Below, one piece after another: positions 8,786 to 17,777 of a stretch of 48,803 nt of DNA; within the stretch, counting starts at the first letter, position 1; each line of letters begins with the position of its first letter. The position numbers were made by a program, and so were the translations under genes. Source of the DNA: an uncultured Muribaculaceae bacterium. Lineage in GTDB: Bacteria > Bacteroidota > Bacteroidia > Bacteroidales > Muribaculaceae. The notes beneath the pieces are model-generated. The model was given only the letters and a program-made list of their open reading frames with translations, searched no databases and was not told the DNA's origin. The stretch is from NCBI GenBank assembly GCA_910578665.1, contig CAJTQU010000016.1:1-48803 (forward strand). Direction: 5' to 3'.

Positions 8786-8793
8786 CAAAGATA
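8786..8793 (-). promoter_or_regulatory. Candidate -7 box for the ddl operon
   Basis: TATCTTTG on the minus strand fits TAnnTTTG. No good TTG -33 is seen at 19-21 bases. A second candidate (TAATTTTG at 8711-8718) lies closer to the gene. Either would leave a leader of roughly 130-200 bases. Confidence 0.4.
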
Positions 8794-9120
8794 CAAATTC
8801 GGGATTCGTGGCGAATGAACATTATCAGAGCAATCAACAGTATTAAGAATCTATAAATCAACAAGAAAGAAACAAAATTACGGCATCTAGCACAACATCT
8901 CTAAAATACAAAAATAGGGCAAAATAATCCATATAATATCAGTTAAATATATTAAAACATAAAACTACAACCAAATAAAAATAACTTCCAATACACCAGT
9001 AAATAATTTTATAAACAATAAATCATAGTAAATATTTTCAAATATAATAATCAATTAAAATATTTGAATGCTAAAGAAATCAATTATTAAAACTCTCTTT
9101 GGTCAGCAAAGCCGCCAAAC

Positions 9121-9146
9121 AAAAAAGAGCAGCCAAAAGGCTGTCC
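9121..9146 (-). terminator. Rho-independent terminator of the XRE gene
   Basis: On the minus strand CAGCC-TTTT-GGCTG (9130-9143) is followed by CTCTTTTTT, a short GC stem with a U-run placed about 70 bases beyond the XRE stop codon. Confidence 0.65.
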
Positions 9147-9212
9147 TTACTAATATTAAAAAATATGAATGCAATTATAAAATAACATAATATAAGATTG
9201 AAAATATATTAT

Positions 9213-9707
9213 CTACTTGTTACCTGGAATGAAAGTCTCATAGCTATTATCATCATAAAAAACTGTAATACTTTTGACTTTTCTTGGATTTGCTCCAACT
9301 TTAGCTATTTCATGCAAAGGAACGACATTAGTATAAGAGTGACTAACTTGCTGATTTAACGGCATATTAGAAACAATTTGAGGTGCACTTAAGTCCTTGA
9401 GATTCGCTTCAGAATCGTCATCAACACCCACATCCATGAATTTTTCAGCCTCAGAAGCTAAAGCCGGATTAATAGGCGGAGGCATGAGCATATCACCCTC
9501 TCCGAACATCAACCATAATACAGACATCTGGGGAAAAGCATCATGAATCTGCTTAACAACTACATCACTCAATTTCTTATTCCTACCACTCAGCAACTGC
9601 GATAGTGAGGGACGAGGAATCCCACACCTATCAGCAAACTGCGAGTTAGATAATTCGGAATATTCCATAAAGTGTTTTAGGCGAATTGCCACACTATGCT
9701 CTTCCAT
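9213..9707 (-). CDS. XRE-family helix-turn-helix regulator
   Basis: A 164-residue protein with an N-terminal HTH_XRE domain (about residues 8-70): LKHFMEYSELSNSQFADRCG then IPRPSLSQLLSGRNKKLS, the classical recognition-helix pattern, and the trailing FPQMSVLWLMFGEGD typical of Bacteroidota XRE proteins. Residues about 80-125 are polar and likely disordered; the C-terminus has a short strand-rich segment (SITVFYDDNSYETFIPG) without recognisable peptidase residues. It sits alone between long AT-rich gaps, with a near-consensus promoter upstream containing repeated GCAAA motifs, which suggests autoregulation. Such genes often belong to mobile elements, but no integrase or phage gene is present here. 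Confidence 0.85.
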   Translation of the reverse strand: MEEHSVAIRLKHFMEYSELSNSQFADRCGIPRPSLSQLLSGRNKKLSDVVVKQIHDAFPQMSVLWLMFGEGDMLMPPPINPALASEAEKFMDVGVDDDSEANLKDLSAPQIVSNMPLNQQVSHSYTNVVPLHEIAKVGANPRKVKSITVFYDDNSYETFIPGNK

Positions 9708-9738
9708 CAGTGTCTCCTTAACTTAAAAATTGAATATG

Positions 9739-9769
9739 CAAATGTAATCATAAATTCGCAAACTGCAAA
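9739..9769 (-). promoter_or_regulatory. XRE gene promoter with embedded GCAAA repeats
   Basis: On the minus strand TTTG (9766-9769) is separated by 19 bases from TACATTTG (9739-9746), a good Bacteroidota promoter about 30 bases before the ATG. TTTGC occurs three times within it (complements of GCAAA at about 9738, 9758 and 9765), two of them 7 bases apart, a possible operator for the XRE protein itself. Confidence 0.6.
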
Positions 9770-10846
9770 TTTTAATAGACAAATTTTGTACTCAAAATTC
9801 AAATTTAACTATGTAAATCACTGCTATAATATTTATATACCTGCAAATTAAACACTTAAACAAAATATACTATTAAACAAACCATACTACTACTGTACAG
9901 GAACATGTATACCAGAACCAATGATTAGAACACATAAAACTCATTATTAATGTATTTATTTATTTACTCACTTTAACTATTAAATACAATCAGCTGCTAA
10001 CCACACTATTATTTTATATCAAAATAAATGTTAATGACTAAAATTTTAATATACAAACTGTAGACATTTGCAAATTACATAGCGCAAACTACGATGTAGA
10101 TACCCAAATCAAAGCCCCAATATTTGATTAGTAAAACTAAAAATTTGCAATATAATCTATTTACATAAGCATAGTTTATAAACTAGAATTATAAACTGTA
10201 AATATACCTCTGCTACAAAACCCAAATAAACGGATGGTTATAAATTGACCAATATACAATATATGCCACCATATACAAATTACCCCACCTTAAGAAATGA
10301 AAAATAAAATACTATCAACACTCGCCCCGAACTCTGTCTTAATATAGGACGCTATCCCCTACCCTATCAAATCATGGAATAAGAAAAAGAAAGACCCAGC
10401 TATCAATGGCAGAGATTGACAAAAAAACGAATAATTTCACAACCCGGCAGATATTTAAGACAATGACATTATAATTTTCACGGGTAAATATTAAATTCAC
10501 AAATTCCAACGGAATCTCACGAAGTTAATTTACGTAATTTGTAATATCAAACTATTGATTACCAGATACATACACGATCATCTGTCCATCATAGAAATAC
10601 TCGCTAAATAGAGACAAAGATGCCAATATCCAATTGCATGAGGCAAACCATCCTATTTAATGCGACTGAATATGGCACAAGTGACTAAAATAGGAAAGCA
10701 TTACCCAAGAGAGAGATAGCAAATTTAACCATTCCCAATAAGATAAAATTAATTGAATTTTAAGAGTAAAATATATTATAAACTAATGAAAATATATTAT
10801 AATATATTTACTCTAACGAGCTTCACATGATGAATAACCAAGCATC
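9770..10846. other. 1.1-kb AT-rich gap with no convincing gene
   Basis: Very AT-rich sequence between the XRE gene promoter and the end of the GNAT gene. No frame of useful length is seen. Only tiny frames occur, for example 10297-10347 (16 codons, MKNKILSTLAPNSVLI) and 10406-10474 (22 codons, starting MAEIDKKTNNFTTRQ), neither with supporting signals. GCAAA motifs like those in the XRE promoter recur near 9842, 10070 and 10083. It could be a decayed insertion, a regulatory region or an unannotated RNA; I cannot tell. Confidence 0.5.
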
Positions 10847-12478
10847 CTATTCCAGAAGCAACGCAATATGCAGAGGCAATGCTGGTATGGACAAAGCCTC
10901 ATTTACTATAGAATACTTCGATGGTTCTCGCCATAAAATGCGTGCAAACTCCTGAAGCGTAAGTTTATAAAGATCTATATCTCTGACAATACGTTGTTTT
11001 TCAGTTGCGTTCAGTCGTTCCCAGTCAGCCAGAGAAATATGCTGTACTTTTGCATCTTTCAGTATAAAAAGACCTGTATTACAGACATTTGCATCTTGCT
11101 CCACGAGAATTGCAAATTTCGTACCAGGATGTAGCTCTGTTACAAATTTTAAAATCTCAGAGAGATTAGTTATGCGTGCCATAGCAAACGATTTCTTAGC
11201 ATGGGACGAGACAGCAACTTCTTCATGAGGTATAATATTTTCACAACTCACCGAATCATATACATTCCTATATGGAGCATAAATGGCAGATGAGCCATTA
11301 GTTGAACGTACAGTAAACTTTGTGTCTTTTGGTAAAAAAGATTTCAATTTCTGAAGTAAAGCACTTTTAAATTCCTCTGAATCCGCAAGCAGCAACTTTA
11401 CTGTTGCAATACTTTCTTCAATATTAGAACAAAACAAAAGCCCTACAGGTTTAATCACATATTTATTATTTTCTAATGCATTTGAAAGCAACATTAAAAT
11501 CTTTCCCCCACTGATATTAGATTCTTCTAATACAGCAATATAATCACGTAAGCTATGTCTGATAACACACTTATTTACACAATATGTATTAGATAGATAG
11601 AATTCATATGAACATAATACAAGTATTACAGTATTAATAATATACAATCTATCTACATGCTCTTTAGCATCATATTTACAATATTTATCTATATAATTTA
11701 CTACATTAATAAAATATTGTCTATAATCTCCAATAATATAATCCCCATAAATATCTATACACTGATTAATCATTAATAGAGCATCAGCAATCATATATTT
11801 ACATAAATCAAATATACATATACTATCATTATAGACACCATGATGAGTATCAATATAATTATAATAAACACAATCAGAATCTACAACTAAAGACATATTA
11901 ATATTCAATATATCTATATCATAATTATAAAATATATGACTATCTGTATAATACTCTTCAGTATAATAAGACACATCTACATACTGTCTGTCCGCATAAT
12001 ATTTCCTAAGACCATTATTAGCAGGAACCAAAAAAGTAAAACTAAAATCTTTTAACGATGCACTATAATTTATTTCATCAATCATATCAGACATTATACC
12101 ATTTCCCCTATATTCTGGCAATGTTGATAAACCACATAAATACAGCCCTTTTATAAATATATTCCTAAAATATTTATTATTTATATCAATATTCGTACTG
12201 TTTTCACAATTATTAATCCCACATTTATCCTCATATAATCGTTCACAATTATGAATATTACTATTAGATATATTTTTATTATCTGCATCAAGTGACATAG
12301 AACAGAAACGATAAGGCACACTGAGCATTGCTGAAACAAGCTTGCCATCACGAAGTTTATATTGCGCATTCTCCTGACAAAAATACATATTAAAAACAAG
12401 CGATATATATTCCTCAACATCACCAAAAGTCTGTTTCCATAACAACATCATATCATTTTTAGACACGCAATATTTCAT
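10847..12478 (-). CDS. GNAT-family acetyltransferase with Eis-like layout and Asn-rich insert
   Basis: A 543-residue protein. The N-terminus (LWKQTFGD...VFNMYF) and the acetyl-CoA-binding motif A at about residues 115-135 (LCGLSTLPEYRGNGIMS) mark a GNAT domain; a second GNAT-like strand-helix follows (FTFLVPANNGLRKYY). The C-terminal 140 residues look like the SCP2-like terminal domain of Eis-type acetyltransferases. A block of about 40 residues (66-108) interrupting the GNAT domain is Asn/Ile-rich and of low complexity, and the middle (about 180-300) is rich in Tyr, Cys, Asn and Ile. Codons there are extremely AT-rich whereas the last third is closer to the neighbours. Substrate unknown. No promoter recognised. 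Confidence 0.75.
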   Translation of the reverse strand: MKYCVSKNDMMLLWKQTFGDVEEYISLVFNMYFCQENAQYKLRDGKLVSAMLSVPYRFCSMSLDADNKNISNSNIHNCERLYEDKCGINNCENSTNIDINNKYFRNIFIKGLYLCGLSTLPEYRGNGIMSDMIDEINYSASLKDFSFTFLVPANNGLRKYYADRQYVDVSYYTEEYYTDSHIFYNYDIDILNINMSLVVDSDCVYYNYIDTHHGVYNDSICIFDLCKYMIADALLMINQCIDIYGDYIIGDYRQYFINVVNYIDKYCKYDAKEHVDRLYIINTVILVLCSYEFYLSNTYCVNKCVIRHSLRDYIAVLEESNISGGKILMLLSNALENNKYVIKPVGLLFCSNIEESIATVKLLLADSEEFKSALLQKLKSFLPKDTKFTVRSTNGSSAIYAPYRNVYDSVSCENIIPHEEVAVSSHAKKSFAMARITNLSEILKFVTELHPGTKFAILVEQDANVCNTGLFILKDAKVQHISLADWERLNATEKQRIVRDIDLYKLTLQEFARILWREPSKYSIVNEALSIPALPLHIALLLE

Positions 12479-12656
12479 AATAAAATAAATCTTTAATTAA
12501 TATATACAGCACAAAATCACCCCATATCCGGATTAAAATCCATATAATAATCTACATACGCAGACCGACAAATTAATCTTGATATAAACTAAACACAGCA
12601 TCGATTCACTATGTTTAATACATAAACCCTAGCAGGCCTAACTATGGTATAAACAT

Positions 12657-12699
12657 AAAACCGCTCCAGAGCCCTCCAACAGGTCTCCAGAGCGGTTTT
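12657..12699 (-). terminator. Terminator of the ior/CoA-transferase operon
   Basis: A perfect 10-bp inverted repeat (AAAACCGCTC at 12657-12666 and GAGCGGTTTT at 12690-12699) with T-rich ends lies 45 bases beyond the CoA-transferase stop. It could act in both directions, and separates the operon from the GNAT gene. Confidence 0.7.
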
Positions 12700-12743
12700 A
12701 TAGTAGACACTGGCACAAACCCCTAAGCCAGACTTTACAACGA

Positions 12744-14042
12744 TTATTTCAGACGCAAATATGAATAACCGAAGCGTTCGGCAGCAGCACGATCCAGCTC
12801 TTCACGGAATTCCGGAGCAGCCACACTTATCATCAGTCTGGCTCGCTCAGCCAAATTCTTACCTCTTAAGTCGACAGCGCCATATTCGGTAACAACATAA
12901 TTAGTCTGGAAACGAGTTGTTACGACACCGGCACCTTCGGTAAGCACAGGTTTGATCTTATTAAGTCCCTTATTGGTCGTTGCCAGCATGGCAAGGAATG
13001 ATATACCTCCTTCCGAGCGGCTGGAACCATACACAAAGTCATGCTGTCCGCCTACACTGGAAAAAATACGTGTGCCTATAGAATCCGCACATACCTGGCC
13101 TGTTAAATCTATTTCCAGGCACGAATTGATACTCATCACCTTAGGATTCTGGGCAATGATAAAGGGATCATTCGTCCACGCTACATCACGGAAAATAATA
13201 TCCTTGTTATAATCCATAAAATCATACAGGCGGCGCGAACCTAAAGCCAGCGACGCGATACTCTTGCCCGGTTCTATGCGTTTCTGCGAATTATCTATCA
13301 CACCGCTTTCAAGCAACGGGAGGACACCGTCCGTCATAGCCTCTGTATGCAGACCGAGATGCTTATGGTTGCTCAAGGCCTGTACTACGGCATTAGGTAT
13401 TCCGCCCACGCCGATCTGCAGTGTCGCGCCATCAGGGATAAGCTCTGCTATATATCCTCCGATTTTCAGCTCTTTTTCCGTAGGAGTGGCCGTAGGTACC
13501 TCCACCAGCGGCTCGTCCACCAGAACGGCTGCATCGAGCTTAGAGACATGTATTACCGGATCTCCGTAAGAGAACGGCATATGGGGGTTGAGCTGCGCTA
13601 TAATAATACGCGCGCACTCCACCGCAGACGTTGCCACATCACCACTCACACCGAAACTGACGTAACCGTCTTCATTAGGCATCGAGCAGTTCATTAAGGC
13701 CACATCTATCGGCCACGTGCCGTCACGGAACAACTGCGGAACCTCGCCGAGAAAACGAGGTGTCATGCTACCGTAACCCTCGCCTATCCACTTTCGTACA
13801 GAATTATTGACAAAGAAACTGTCTACCAAAAACGAATCTTTGTATTCGGGCTTGCATATCGGAGCCATGCCCTTGGTCACGGCAAAGCCGGTATACACGG
13901 TCACGCCGCGCAACTCATTGCCACGGTCAGCCATTGCCTGCATAAGCACCTCGGGCACAGACGTAGATCCCTGCACATACACATAGTGGCCGGACTTTAT
14001 CAATTTCACAGCCTCTTGGGCTGACATATACTTTACTGACAT
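12744..14042 (-). CDS. Acetyl-CoA hydrolase/CoA-transferase family protein
   Basis: A 432-residue class I-type CoA-transferase of the acetyl-CoA hydrolase/4-hydroxybutyrate or butyryl-CoA:acetate CoA-transferase group. Visible are the first-domain MSAQEAVKLIKSGHYVYVQG, the oxyanion and CoA region LQIGVGGIPNAV, the segment LHTEAMTDGVLPLLE containing the probable catalytic Glu, and FVYGSSRSEGG. It exchanges CoA between an acyl-CoA and acetate or a related acid. It is the last gene of the run iorA-iorB-aminotransferase-CoA transferase, so the acyl-CoA is plausibly the arylacetyl- or branched acyl-CoA made by the oxidoreductase; this substrate is an inference. Confidence 0.9.
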   Translation of the reverse strand: MSVKYMSAQEAVKLIKSGHYVYVQGSTSVPEVLMQAMADRGNELRGVTVYTGFAVTKGMAPICKPEYKDSFLVDSFFVNNSVRKWIGEGYGSMTPRFLGEVPQLFRDGTWPIDVALMNCSMPNEDGYVSFGVSGDVATSAVECARIIIAQLNPHMPFSYGDPVIHVSKLDAAVLVDEPLVEVPTATPTEKELKIGGYIAELIPDGATLQIGVGGIPNAVVQALSNHKHLGLHTEAMTDGVLPLLESGVIDNSQKRIEPGKSIASLALGSRRLYDFMDYNKDIIFRDVAWTNDPFIIAQNPKVMSINSCLEIDLTGQVCADSIGTRIFSSVGGQHDFVYGSSRSEGGISFLAMLATTNKGLNKIKPVLTEGAGVVTTRFQTNYVVTEYGAVDLRGKNLAERARLMISVAAPEFREELDRAAAERFGYSYLRLK

Positions 14043-14059
14043 ATTCTATTTAAAATAAG

Positions 14060-14090
14060 GGGTGATCCGGAACCTGTATCCGGACCACCC
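14060..14090 (-). terminator. Intercistronic hairpin between aminotransferase and CoA-transferase
   Basis: Twelve-base arms (14060-14071 and 14079-14090) pair around a 7-base loop; the single plus-strand A/C mismatch becomes a G-U pair in minus-strand RNA. It lies in the 64-base gap between two operon genes, so partial termination or mRNA stabilisation is more likely than a full stop. Confidence 0.5.
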
Positions 14091-14106
14091 GTCATTACTA
14101 ACCTTA

Positions 14107-15411
14107 TCAATGCTCGTTGCAGAAACGTACAAGACGATTCTCAAGAGTATCATACAGCTTGTCATCGCCGAGCATAGACACGCAAATTCTGAGGCCTTTC
14201 TGCTCGCTACCAGTAGACGGCAAAGAGATCGCAGCCACACCATAACGCATCATTTCAGCCTGCAGCTCGCCACTGTCCATGTCTTTAAAACCGGCTGTAA
14301 AGAAGAAACCGTCTGAAATAGGCTGGTCCCCGTCTTTCTCATAAACAACATGGAAACCGTTATCGGTAAATATCGACTTCGTACGTCCTCCGCGACGCTC
14401 ATACTCACGACATCCGTCTACAAAGTTCAGACGGCCGTCAGCAGCAGCACCGAGCATAGTGGCATACGCATGCTGTGCCGAATGGGCTGTGCCCGACGAA
14501 AGAGCATACAGCACTCCGAACACAAACGCGCGCAAGAATGTGGGCATACCGAAATAATTATTCAGATGCTCGCTCTCACGGTTGGCCACAACGGGGCTGA
14601 AGCATACCATGGCTATACGCTGGCCGGCATAACTGAATATCTTGGACGCAGACACAAGCAGCATGTAATTATCCGTGTATTTAGCCACTGTGGGAACAAA
14701 CGGCTCTTTAAACGGCTCTCCGAAGTTTGTGCGGAAATCCATGCCCACATAGGCCAGGTCTTCCATCACGATAACATCATATTTTGTAGCCAGGCGTCCG
14801 ATAATCTCCAATTCTTCCTCGGTCAGGTTTATCCATGCCGGGTTATTAGGAGTGCCGTACAGCATAGCTGTTATATTGCCCTTGCTGAAAAACTCTTCTA
14901 GTTTGGCTTCGAGCGCTTTGCCACGATACGAATAAATATCAAACGAAGCCTCCTTCAAGCCGAGTATCTTGGCCTGGTAGCGCTGTGCCGGAAATCCCGG
15001 ATTGATAAACAATATCGTATCTTTAGCCGGGTCGCGCTGTGCCAGAAGCAGCATCGAGGCATAACCGCCCTGCATAGATCCGACAGTGGGTATGATACAT
15101 TCGCCAGGCATGTCTATATCCAGAAATGCTTTCAGAAAACGCGAGCCATTGGTTTTAAGCTGCGGTATACCAGCGATATTGGGATACTGGTTAGCCACAC
15201 CCTTGCGAAGTACTTCGCGCTCAGCCTCCACGCCCAAAGCATTGGCCGGGATGCCGGGATTGCCTATCTCGAGATGCACCATCTTTTCGCCGGCAATTTC
15301 TTCCAGGTCAGACGCCAGAGAGCTTATCTGGCGTATAGTGGCTTCTGTTATGTCTCGAATGCTGTTGCGCTGCATAGCATCCGCCAGCTCTTGTTGTGTA
15401 ATAGGAAACAT
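14107..15411 (-). CDS. Class I/II pyridoxal-phosphate aminotransferase
   Basis: A 434-residue fold-type I aminotransferase. Seen are the substrate/PLP regions HLEIGNPGIPA, GSMQGGYASMLLL, YGTPNNPAWINLTEEE, the Asp motif VIVMEDLAYVGMD, and the Schiff-base lysine in VSASKIFSYAGQRIA; the C-terminal Arg motif is in GLRICVSML. It should transfer the amino group of an amino acid to 2-oxoglutarate. Position 12 bases downstream of iorB suggests it supplies aryl- or branched-chain 2-oxo acids to the oxidoreductase. The precise amino acid cannot be read from sequence. Confidence 0.9.
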   Translation of the reverse strand: MFPITQQELADAMQRNSIRDITEATIRQISSLASDLEEIAGEKMVHLEIGNPGIPANALGVEAEREVLRKGVANQYPNIAGIPQLKTNGSRFLKAFLDIDMPGECIIPTVGSMQGGYASMLLLAQRDPAKDTILFINPGFPAQRYQAKILGLKEASFDIYSYRGKALEAKLEEFFSKGNITAMLYGTPNNPAWINLTEEELEIIGRLATKYDVIVMEDLAYVGMDFRTNFGEPFKEPFVPTVAKYTDNYMLLVSASKIFSYAGQRIAMVCFSPVVANRESEHLNNYFGMPTFLRAFVFGVLYALSSGTAHSAQHAYATMLGAAADGRLNFVDGCREYERRGGRTKSIFTDNGFHVVYEKDGDQPISDGFFFTAGFKDMDSGELQAEMMRYGVAAISLPSTGSEQKGLRICVSMLGDDKLYDTLENRLVRFCNEH

Positions 15412-15423
15412 TGTCTAAAAAGT

Positions 15424-16017
15424 TTATTTACGCGAAGCCAGCAATTTCTCTGTATACGCCAGACCGGCACGGAAAGCAGCTATATTGCTCTCCACTATCT
15501 TTTCGCCTTTGGCGCCAAATACAGCGCGTATGCCGTCTTCTATCTTTTCGGTCTCAATCTCGATAAACGGAGCTGCGGCACCGAGCAGCACCATATTCGA
15601 CGAACGCACTGTAGCCACCTCTTTGGCCACCTCGTCCATATCAAAAGCCACAGTGTTGGGCCATGCGTCAAGTTCGCCGGCCAATACGCTTTCCTCCGGA
15701 TAATTATTAATATTTACAAACGGCACAGTACTTGTCACAATCCAGCCACCGGGTTTCAGGAACTCCAAATAACGCAGTGACTCCATGGGCTCAAGCGACA
15801 CAACCAGATCTGCGCCGCCGCGCGGTATCAGGTCTGATGCGATAGGCTGCGAGCTGATTCGCAGATTGCTCTGCACATCACCGCCTCGCTGGCTCATACC
15901 ATGCACCTCGGCTTGCTTGATATACAAATTTTCTTTGAGCGCGGCCGCACCCAATATAGTGGCTATCGAAAGAATACCCTGGCCACCCACACCGGCCAAT
16001 ACTATATCTGTCTTCAT
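15424..16017 (-). CDS. iorB: Indolepyruvate (2-oxoacid) oxidoreductase, beta/gamma-type subunit
   Basis: A 197-residue subunit of 2-oxoacid:ferredoxin oxidoreductase. The N-terminus carries the family signature VLAGVGGQGILSIATILG and the following MSQRGGDVQSNLRI, typical of the gamma-domain (PF01558) that forms the IorB chain. It pairs with IorA encoded 50 bases upstream to decarboxylate aryl-pyruvates oxidatively to acyl-CoA, reducing ferredoxin. It contains no iron-sulfur Cys motif. Placed second in a four-gene operon. Confidence 0.93.
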   Translation of the reverse strand: MKTDIVLAGVGGQGILSIATILGAAALKENLYIKQAEVHGMSQRGGDVQSNLRISSQPIASDLIPRGGADLVVSLEPMESLRYLEFLKPGGWIVTSTVPFVNINNYPEESVLAGELDAWPNTVAFDMDEVAKEVATVRSSNMVLLGAAAPFIEIETEKIEDGIRAVFGAKGEKIVESNIAAFRAGLAYTEKLLASRK

Positions 16018-16067
16018 TCTTACTTTTCTTTATGATATGAATATGTTAAGGCTTGACTCCTCTCTTA

Positions 16068-17690
16068 TTATTTCTTGGCGGCGGCAGCCTTAGCGGCAGC
16101 AGCTGCGTGACGGCGGGCCGTCTGGATGCATTCGCGACGGGCCACGATTACAGACAGGCCCTTGTATTCGATCTCGCTACGGAACATTTCCATCATCTGC
16201 TCATGAGTCTTGGGAAGAGCATCGATAGTACGCACATGTGCCGGATCAGCACCAAGTCCTATGCATATCTGCTCCAGCTTGCCTGTACCCTGGCTGTCCT
16301 GGCCGCCTGTCATACCCGTAGTCAGGTTGTCAGAAATAATTGCGACCATATTCGTATTTTCATTAATTGCATCCAGCAGAGGTGTCATGCCAGAGTGAGT
16401 GAATGTAGAGTCTCCTATTATAGCTACCGAGGGGAACTGGCCCGCATCGGCGGCACCTTTGGCCATCGATATGGAAGCACCCATATCCACTACAGTGTCT
16501 ATGGCATTAAACGGAGAAAGCCAGCCCAGCGTATAGCAGCCTATATCACCAAACACCTTGGCGTTCTCATACTCTTTAAGTATGTCATTCAAGGCACCAT
16601 ACACATCGCGGTGGCCGCAACCCTGGCACAATGCCGGCGGACGAGGCATGACCACCTGCGAAGCACCTTTCTTTTCAAGTTCGGGCAGTCCCATGGCATG
16701 GCGTACGCAGTCGGGATTCAGTTCGCCCGTACGCGGCAGCAGGCCTGTCAGCTTGCCAAGCACCGGCTTGGGAGTGCCCAGCATGCCGCGCAGACGCTCC
16801 TCTATAAAGGGCTGTCCCTCTTCAACCACAATAATCGCGTCGCACTCGTCGGCCATGCGTTTTATCAGCGCTGTGGGCAGCGGATACTGGCTTATCTTAA
16901 GAACAGGATAAGGGCATCCGTCAGGGAAACATTCCATAAGATAGTTATACGCAATACCGTTGGCAATAATACCCTTGGACTTGTCAGCACCGTCTATATA
17001 TTTATTGAAAGGAGATGTCTCCGAAGCTTTCTCGCACGCGTCCCAGTCAATGAGCAGCTGTTTGTAGCGCACCTTGGAGTTACCAGGCATCAGCACCCAC
17101 TGTCGAGTCTGGTCGGCACTGGGATATTTCAACTCGTTCTCACTCATTGCCTCTCCAGTCTCTACCACCGCACGCGAATGGGCCAGACGTGTAACCATAC
17201 GCATAAGCATAGGTATCTTGTGCTCTTCCGAAAAGCGGAAAGCATAAGACATCATATCATAAGCCTCCTGCTGTGTAGACGGCTCGAGCATCGGGATAAA
17301 CGCAAACTGCCCGTAATAGCGCGAGTCCTGCTCGTTCTGGCTCGAATGCATCGAGGGGTCGTCGGCAGCGACTACCACCAGGCCGCCGTTAGCGCCTGTC
17401 ATAGCCGAATTAACAAAACCGTCGGCAGCCACATTCATGCCCACATGCTTCATGCAGACCATGGCTCGCTTGCCACAGAAACTCATACCCAGAGCCTCTT
17501 CCATGGCAGTCTTCTCATTACTGCTCCAGTGGCTGTGGATGCCGCGCTCTTTGGCCATGGCATTTTCCTGTATGAATTCTGTGATTTCAGTCGACGGTGT
17601 GCCGGGATAGGCATACACGCCAGACAGACCCGCATTGATAGCGCCGAGGGCAAGAGCCTCGTCACCCAGTAGAAGTTTCTTGGTATTCAT
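16068..17690 (-). CDS. iorA: Indolepyruvate oxidoreductase alpha subunit, without the ferredoxin domain
   Basis: A 540-residue TPP-dependent subunit. The N-terminal pyrimidine-binding domain begins LLGDEALALGAINAGLSGVYAYPGTPSTE (quoted in parts: YPGTPSTEI). The TPP-binding domain shows LCQGCGHRDVYGAL and the GDSTFTHSG...NLTTGMTGGQ metal/TPP motif. In archaeal IorA the chain continues into a domain with two [4Fe-4S] clusters; here it stops shortly after VIVARREC with an Ala/Lys tail and no Cys-rich motif. Electrons must therefore leave through a separate ferredoxin or from a cluster elsewhere. First gene of the operon, with a good promoter upstream. Confidence 0.92.
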   Translation of the reverse strand: MNTKKLLLGDEALALGAINAGLSGVYAYPGTPSTEITEFIQENAMAKERGIHSHWSSNEKTAMEEALGMSFCGKRAMVCMKHVGMNVAADGFVNSAMTGANGGLVVVAADDPSMHSSQNEQDSRYYGQFAFIPMLEPSTQQEAYDMMSYAFRFSEEHKIPMLMRMVTRLAHSRAVVETGEAMSENELKYPSADQTRQWVLMPGNSKVRYKQLLIDWDACEKASETSPFNKYIDGADKSKGIIANGIAYNYLMECFPDGCPYPVLKISQYPLPTALIKRMADECDAIIVVEEGQPFIEERLRGMLGTPKPVLGKLTGLLPRTGELNPDCVRHAMGLPELEKKGASQVVMPRPPALCQGCGHRDVYGALNDILKEYENAKVFGDIGCYTLGWLSPFNAIDTVVDMGASISMAKGAADAGQFPSVAIIGDSTFTHSGMTPLLDAINENTNMVAIISDNLTTGMTGGQDSQGTGKLEQICIGLGADPAHVRTIDALPKTHEQMMEMFRSEIEYKGLSVIVARRECIQTARRHAAAAAKAAAAKK

Positions 17691-17777
17691 CCTATTAGAT
17701 TATTGGGTTAGTTATTCAGGTAGTAAACCTCGGTTGTAAGTCTGATTGGTTGAAAAGACGACAAACCAAAGGATGTG

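Larger units (their letters stand above)
8579..9212. other. AT-rich intergenic region upstream of ddl
   Basis: No convincing gene. It contains two minus-strand -7 candidates for ddl (8711-8718 TAATTTTG and 8786-8793 TATCTTTG), and the terminator of the XRE gene at 9130-9143. Base composition becomes distinctly AT-rich from about 8.7 kb onward, marking the edge of the low-GC island. Confidence 0.6.

Noticed and set aside
9770..10846. tRNA, CRISPR or att-site content in the long AT-rich gap
   Set aside because: No cloverleaf, spaced repeats or flanking direct repeats could be seen by eye.
16053..17672. A 539-codon open frame opposite iorA
   Set aside because: It mirrors the strongly supported iorA gene; the composition (many His, Arg, Cys, Leu) lacks any domain. 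Long antisense frames arise from codon bias.
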